Positions 7,066 to 10,971 of a DNA stretch of 10,971 nt are shown one piece after another; position 1 is the first letter of the stretch; each line of letters starts with the position of its first letter. Under the pieces are notes generated by a model. It was not told where the DNA came from. It saw nothing but the letters and a program-made list of their open reading frames with translations, and did no database searches. This DNA comes from CAYXDR01 sp046498185 (GTDB lineage: Bacteria > Desulfobacterota > DSM-4660 > Desulfatiglandales > Desulfatiglandaceae). The position numbers and the translations under genes are program-made. Location: positions 1 to 10,971 of the forward strand of contig JAWOBE010000223.1 in the NCBI GenBank assembly GCA_046498185.1, written 5' to 3'.

Positions 7066-7516
7066 CGATATTATCATACCTCTCGTAAAAACGTTTGAAC
7101 GCTTCGGACCAGCCCGGTTCGATTCCAAGCTCGTTTTTTATAAACTCGACCATCGCGCGAATACGGTTAATTGTTTCAGCGCTGGCTGTATGCTCGATTT
7201 TGCAGGCATCGGCGGAGGCTATCTGTGGATTCAGCCCCAGTATACCTTCGAGAAACGACACCAGTATCCGGTGTCGTTCGACCACGCTCCATGCGACTTG
7301 CTTCCCTTTGTCGGTTAGATGCACAAAGCCGTAAGGTTCCTGGTGGACCAAGCGGCGCCGCTTGAGATTCTTTAGCGCGCCCACGACGCTGGGTGTTGAA
7401 ACATCGAGATTTTTTGCTATCGTCTTGACCCGGGCCGCCCCGTGTTCCTCACACAGGTGAAAAATTGTTTCCAGGTAATCTTCCATCTGCGCGCTTAAGG
7501 CCGTTTCATCCTGCAT
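7040..7516 (-). CDS. DtxR/MntR-family metal-dependent repressor
   Basis: This 158-residue protein is a cytoplasmic repressor that binds DNA when loaded with Fe(II) or Mn(II). The N-terminal winged helix covers about residues 10-75 (MEDYLETI, VKTIAKNLDVSTPSVVGALKNL, wing at GFVHLTDKGK). The dimerisation and metal-binding region follows, with ERHRILVSFLEGILGL and ADACKIEHTAS. Likely ligands are D13 and E16 (as MntR D8/E11), H82, C105, E108 and H109. C105 is the residue DtxR uses (C102) where MntR has Glu, so the site mixes both types. There is no C-terminal SH3 domain, as in MntR; the SH3-like fold is supplied separately by the FeoA gene that follows. First position in the feoAB operon argues for iron sensing. 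Its ribosome binding site is weak. Confidence 0.9.
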   Translation of the reverse strand: MQDETALSAQMEDYLETIFHLCEEHGAARVKTIAKNLDVSTPSVVGALKNLKRRRLVHQEPYGFVHLTDKGKQVAWSVVERHRILVSFLEGILGLNPQIASADACKIEHTASAETINRIRAMVEFIKNELGIEPGWSEAFKRFYERYDNIDGDSDDTR

Positions 7517-7532
7517 AATTTTGATCCATTTA

Positions 7533-7551
7533 TAATTTTAAATGAACCTAA
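7533..7551. promoter_or_regulatory. Candidate DtxR-type operator upstream of the iron operon
   Basis: The 19 bases ending in aacctaa match the corynebacterial DtxR box TTAGGTTAGCCTAACCTAA at 12 of 19 positions. The right half-site is well kept (AACCTAA) and the left half is poor. It lies 17 bases before the regulator's ATG, in an AT-rich stretch where self-repression would be expected. No convincing -35/-10 pair could be placed around it. The call is weak. Confidence 0.3.
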
Positions 7552-7640
7552 CTTTATGCACCGCATCAAACGGTGTCAAGCCTCGAGGGAAGCTTTTCCT
7601 TAAAAATTGCAGCTGAAACCGACCTGACCCTTCACGAACC

Positions 7641-7656
7641 TACTTACCGGTAAGTA
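7641..7656. promoter_or_regulatory. Perfect 16-base palindrome, likely TetR operator
   Basis: TACTTACCGGTAAGTA equals its own reverse complement. It lies 61 bases before the tetR start and eight bases upstream of a possible promoter (TTGATC 7665-7670, 18 bases, TATACG 7689-7694). Size, symmetry and place fit the operator of a self-regulating TetR-family repressor. It also lies about 125 bases upstream of the divergent iron operon start, so it could touch both directions. Confidence 0.65.
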
Positions 7657-7664
7657 AATTTTTC

Positions 7665-7694
7665 TTGATCTCTACTTGCTCTCCGTGGTATACG
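7665..7694 (+). promoter_or_regulatory. Candidate promoter of the tetR-efflux operon
   Basis: TTGATC (7665-7670) and TATACG (7689-7694) are separated by 18 bases, each matching sigma-70 consensus at four of six positions. The predicted start near 7701 would leave a short leader carrying the GAGGAG ribosome binding site. The support is positional rather than strong in sequence. Confidence 0.3.
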
Positions 7695-7717
7695 CTGCAT
7701 TTTTCGAGGAGAAAACC

Positions 7718-8347
7718 GTGACACAATCGAACAAACAACCCATCTTTCCACAAACCGGACCCGACGTACGTGAAAGGTTAATCCAGGCAGGAACAGCCTT
7801 ATTCGCACGCAAGGGATATGCCGCCACCTCCGTGCGCGAAATCGTCGCGCGGGCGGGAATAACAAAACCGGTGCTCTATTACCATTTCAAAAACAAAGAA
7901 GGGCTCTTCCGGGCCATAATGGATGGGGCGGCATGTTTACAGGACAAAATAATCGCGGAGTCCATGGATACCGAAGGATCCACCCTTTCAAGGGTAACCT
8001 GCCTGTTCCAGCGATTTTTTAGAGGGGTCGCCGAACACCGCAATATTACAAGGATGATCCACAACCTGCTGTTCGGGCCACCCCAGGGAGCCCCCGATTA
8101 CGACGTGGACCGCTTCCACCGTGCTCTCGTGGAAGCTGTCGAAAGCATTTATAAAAAAGGGCTCAAGCAGGGGGATGTTCGGGACGTTGACCCGTGTGAA
8201 GCGGCCTATCTTATACTCGGGACGCTGGATTTCTGTGTTCACCTCGATTTGCTTCATCCCGAAGCCTACGATCCTGAACGGCCGGGACGACTTCTCGATC
8301 TTGCATTTCGCGGGCTGACTGGAGACGGCCCCGCCCGAAGCCGATGA
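7718..8347 (+). CDS. TetR-family transcriptional repressor of the efflux operon
   Basis: The protein has 209 residues and is typical of TetR/AcrR regulators. Its N-terminal helix-turn-helix spans LFARKGYAATSVREIVARAGITKPVLYYHFKNKEGLF (about 28-64), with the canonical YYHF of the recognition region. The C-terminal all-helical part (about 75-205) binds the ligand and dimerises; its ligand cannot be read from sequence. I chose the GTG at 7718-7720 because GAGGAG lies six bases before it. An in-frame ATG at 7676 would add 14 residues, lacks a good ribosome site and would lie inside the candidate promoter. The adaptor gene begins 19 bases after the stop, so the regulator is co-transcribed with the pump and is likely self-repressing through the palindrome at 7641. 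Confidence 0.93.
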   Translation: MTQSNKQPIFPQTGPDVRERLIQAGTALFARKGYAATSVREIVARAGITKPVLYYHFKNKEGLFRAIMDGAACLQDKIIAESMDTEGSTLSRVTCLFQRFFRGVAEHRNITRMIHNLLFGPPQGAPDYDVDRFHRALVEAVESIYKKGLKQGDVRDVDPCEAAYLILGTLDFCVHLDLLHPEAYDPERPGRLLDLAFRGLTGDGPARSR

Positions 8348-8366
8348 AACGAAGGAAAAGCCAACA

Positions 8367-9491
8367 ATGAAACAGCGCATTTTAGATTTTATCCGGCGAA
8401 TGCTGCCATGGTTGATCGTGGCGGTTCTTGCTTTGCTTGCAGTGCATATCGGTGATCGGATAACCGCCGAAAACGAACGACTCGAACAGGAAAAACAAAA
8501 GGCTGTCAAGAAGGAGAGCCCGCCTGTCAACGTGATAACCCTACTGGTCCAACCAGGTCCTCTTTCAGATTCAATAACCCTCCCGGCGGAAATAGCACCG
8601 GAACAGGAATTATGGATCAAAGCCGAAGTCTCCGGTCGTATCGTCGAAACCCTGGCCGACGAAGGGGCGAAGTTAACGAAAGGCCAGCGGATCGTGAAAC
8701 TGGACGACAGAGATTACCGCAGCCGGCTCAAACGCATAGACGCCGCCTACTCACTGGCCCGAACGGAATACAAGCGCAGCCTGGCGCTCGCCAGAACCAA
8801 CGCGACCGCCCAGGCGACCCTGGACGACATAGAGGCCAGGCTTAAAGAGCTTGAAGCTCAAAAAAACGAGGCTGCACTAGCGCTCGAACGCACGGAAATA
8901 CGCGCTCCCATTCCCTGCATATTGAATGAACTCAAAGCCCGCAAAGGCGATTTTGTAGCCATCGGAGATCCGGTGGCCCAGGTGCTGAATATCGATCCGG
9001 TGAAGGTTGTCGTGGGAGTGCCGGAAAGCGATGTAACGGCGGTGTCCGATATCAAAGAAGCGGATGTGACCATACCGGCGCTGGACGGGCGAAAGGTGGT
9101 TGCAAAAAAAATTTTTCTATCCCGCAAGCCAAGAACTCCGGCCATGCTTTACGACCTCGAACTGGGAATTGCCAACACGGAAGGCGGCATTCTTCCGGGG
9201 ATGTTCGCCCGGGTCGAACTTGTTAAAAAAACGTTCGAGCAGGCGGTTACGGTTCCCCTGTACGCTGTTCTGACCGAAGGCGACGAACGTTATGTATTTA
9301 TTGAAACGGACGGAAAAGCCGAGAAGCGACCGGTCGCTACAGGCCTGATAACCGGGTGGCGGATTCATATCACAGACGGCCTTTATCCGGGGGACCGGGT
9401 CGTGATAGTCGGCCATCGTTCCATACAGCAAGGTCAAGCCCTTAACGTGGTCGAAAATTTGACCGATCCCGCGGAGCTTGTCCAACAATGA
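8367..9491 (+). CDS. RND efflux periplasmic adaptor (membrane fusion protein)
   Basis: This 374-residue protein is the periplasmic link between an RND pump and an outer-membrane channel. An N-terminal membrane anchor covers about 13-29 (LPWLIVAVLALLAVHIG). No lipobox Cys follows, so it is probably held by this helix rather than by lipid. The first lipoyl half is at 83-115 (WIKAEVSGRIVETLADEG, then KLDDRDY). A short alpha-hairpin of about 55 residues is rich in Ala, Glu and Arg. The second lipoyl half begins TEIRAP (176-181). A beta-barrel and a membrane-proximal domain fill the rest. AAGGA lies ten bases before the ATG. The stop overlaps the permease ATG (ATGA). An outer-membrane TolC partner is not in the window. 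Confidence 0.94.
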   Translation: MKQRILDFIRRMLPWLIVAVLALLAVHIGDRITAENERLEQEKQKAVKKESPPVNVITLLVQPGPLSDSITLPAEIAPEQELWIKAEVSGRIVETLADEGAKLTKGQRIVKLDDRDYRSRLKRIDAAYSLARTEYKRSLALARTNATAQATLDDIEARLKELEAQKNEAALALERTEIRAPIPCILNELKARKGDFVAIGDPVAQVLNIDPVKVVVGVPESDVTAVSDIKEADVTIPALDGRKVVAKKIFLSRKPRTPAMLYDLELGIANTEGGILPGMFARVELVKKTFEQAVTVPLYAVLTEGDERYVFIETDGKAEKRPVATGLITGWRIHITDGLYPGDRVVIVGHRSIQQGQALNVVENLTDPAELVQQ

Positions 9492-10971
9492 CCATATCCG
9501 ACATCGCCGTACGCAAGCGCACCGCCGTATTGTTCCTGGCGGCGGTCGTCCTGGTCTTTGGAATCGCCTCCTACACGATGCTCCCCAGAGAGGCGGCTCC
9601 GGATATCACCATCCCCTATGTTTTCATCAGCACCCCTTATCCCGGAGTCGCCCCGGAAGACATTGAAAAATCCATTACCATCCCGATTGAAAAAAAACTC
9701 AAAGGCCTGGAAGCGGTCAAAAAGATAACCTCTTCCAGCACCGAAGGCATGAGTTCGATCGTGATAGAATTCGTGGCAGGCACAAATATCGACAACGTCC
9801 TGTCGAAAACCAAAGACAAGGTCGATCTGGCAAAGCCGGACCTTCCGGCCGACCTCGAAGATGAACCGGAAGTGACGGAGACCAACTTCGCCGAACTCCC
9901 GATCCTGGTTCTATCGCTTTCCGGCCCGTCCGGACTGGAACGACTCAAGGAAATAGCGGATCGGCTCGAAGAAGAGATAGAATCGATACCAGGAGTTCTG
10001 GAGGCAACGGTCACAGGTGGGCTTGAACGGGAGATCAGGGTCGAACCCGACCCCGCCAAGCTGGCCTATTACGGGCTGTCGATTCTAAGCCTTCAGCGGG
10101 TGATATCGGCTGAAAACCGAAACATCTCGGGTGGCTCGATTCGCATGGGGGATGGCAGGTTCCAACTCCGGGTGCCCGGAGAATTCAAAACACCCGAAGA
10201 GATATACGGGCTCGTCGTCGGTCTTCACTCGGGCAGACCCATTTATCTTAAAGATGTCGCCCGTGTCGTGGACGGCTTCAAAGACGAGGAAGGCCGGTCC
10301 CGCCTCGACGGACAGAAAGCCATAAACATCCAGGTAAAAAAACGGGCCGGCGAAAATGTAATCCTCATTTCAGAAAAAATTGACCGATTGGTGGAAAGTC
10401 TTTCTCCGTCCTGGCCACCGGGGACCAGAGTCACGAAGCTGATGGACCATGCCAGCGACATACGCATCATGGTCCAGGATCTTGAAAACAATATCATCAC
10501 AGGCCTCATCCTGGTGATCATCGTGCTCTTTTTCGTTATGGGCGCGAGAAACGCGGTGCTCGTAAGCCTTGCAATCCCGTTTTCGATGTTCATATCATTT
10601 ATGGTGCTCAACTTGCTGGGAATAACGCTCAACATGGTGGTGCTGTTTTCCCTGACGCTGTCATTGGGAATGCTGGTGGACAATGCGATCGTTATCGTCG
10701 AAAACATATACCGCTACATGGAACAGGGAGTCCCCAGACTCCGGGCCGCAGTTAATGCAACAGCAGAAGTTGCCCAGCCGGTCGCCGCATCCACATTGAC
10801 CACCGTCGCCGCGTTTTTCCCAATGATCTTCTGGCCCGGAATCATGGGCGAGTTCATGTCCTATCTTCCGAAAACGGTGATTATCACCCTTTCTTCTTCC
10901 CTTTTCGTGGCACTGGTCATCAATCCGGCCCTTGCATCCATTTTTCTCAGGCTGCCATCCCGGCATGCGGG
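9488..10971 (+). CDS. RND efflux permease, N-terminal half, cut by window edge
   Basis: The frame is open from the ATG at 9488 to the last base (494 complete codons); RND pumps are normally about 1,000-1,050 residues. The protein is an inner-membrane proton antiporter that expels drugs or other hydrophobic compounds. TM1 lies near residues 12-30. A periplasmic porter region starts at PREAAPDITIPYVFISTPYPG and runs to about 335. TM2 to TM6 follow (about 337-357, 361-380, 386-406, 434-455, 463-484). TM4 reads LVDNAIVIVENIYR. D398 matches the first proton-relay Asp of AcrB (D407), while the second (D408) is Asn here. The substrate class is unclear, but the charged TM4 of metal pumps (CusA type) is not matched. 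It starts inside the adaptor's stop codon, so translation is coupled. Confidence 0.95.
   Translation, partial: MTISDIAVRKRTAVLFLAAVVLVFGIASYTMLPREAAPDITIPYVFISTPYPGVAPEDIEKSITIPIEKKLKGLEAVKKITSSSTEGMSSIVIEFVAGTNIDNVLSKTKDKVDLAKPDLPADLEDEPEVTETNFAELPILVLSLSGPSGLERLKEIADRLEEEIESIPGVLEATVTGGLEREIRVEPDPAKLAYYGLSILSLQRVISAENRNISGGSIRMGDGRFQLRVPGEFKTPEEIYGLVVGLHSGRPIYLKDVARVVDGFKDEEGRSRLDGQKAINIQVKKRAGENVILISEKIDRLVESLSPSWPPGTRVTKLMDHASDIRIMVQDLENNIITGLILVIIVLFFVMGARNAVLVSLAIPFSMFISFMVLNLLGITLNMVVLFSLTLSLGMLVDNAIVIVENIYRYMEQGVPRLRAAVNATAEVAQPVAASTLTTVAAFFPMIFWPGIMGEFMSYLPKTVIITLSSSLFVALVINPALASIFLRLPSRHA

Noticed and set aside
7066..7128. Longer FeoA start at 7128
   Set aside because: The added 21 residues lie within dtxR, resemble no FeoA N-terminus and would need a 63-base larger overlap.
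7676..7717. Upstream ATG for the TetR gene
   Set aside because: The GTG at 7718 has a strong GAGGAG at ideal distance; the upstream ATG lies within the likely promoter.

Overview
The window looks like chromosomal DNA from a Gram-negative bacterium. It carries an MreB actin, an RND-type tripartite efflux system that needs an outer membrane, and a dtxR-feoA-feoB ferrous iron operon. The style of the response regulator tail and of the CGGNNT-rich intergenic repeats suggests a sulfate-reducing type of Desulfobacterota (former Deltaproteobacteria). That assignment is an inference from memory of such genomes, not a proof. No rRNA, tRNA, CRISPR array, transposase or phage gene was seen.

Layout. (1) Positions 1-2661, minus strand, read right to left: a CheY-like response regulator with a Trp-rich tail, then mreB 49 bases later, then after a 146-base gap a GHMP-family sugar kinase that runs off the left edge. 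The kinase is an open-ended frame found by reading the reverse complement. (2) 2662-3018: a divergent intergenic region with a candidate promoter for each direction and a 75-base repeat with inverted ends. (3) 3019-4746, plus strand: an orphan ThDP-dependent enzyme of the acetolactate synthase type. (4) 4747-4903: a convergent intergenic region with a second, inverted copy of the repeat end and a long hairpin built from degenerate hexamers. (5) 7516-4904, minus strand: an overlapping operon of a DtxR/MntR-type metalloregulator, FeoA and FeoB. (6) 7517-7717: a divergent regulatory region with a perfect 16-base palindrome. (7) 7718-10971, plus strand: tetR, a periplasmic adaptor and an RND permease cut by the right edge, tightly packed as one operon.

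How the parts work together. The DtxR-like protein probably senses Fe(II) (or Mn(II)) and controls its own operon, which imports Fe(II) through FeoB with FeoA as helper. The TetR protein probably binds the palindrome just upstream of its own promoter and is relieved by a pump substrate. The response regulator and mreB may share a transcript, linking a phosphorelay to cell shape.

The most unusual items are the repeat pair flanking the ThDP enzyme gene in opposite orientation (one copy begins within its last codons), the GDS in place of GDG in that enzyme's cofactor motif, the mixed MntR/DtxR metal-site residues of the regulator, and mreB lacking mreC/mreD next door. No clearly new multi-gene system was found.
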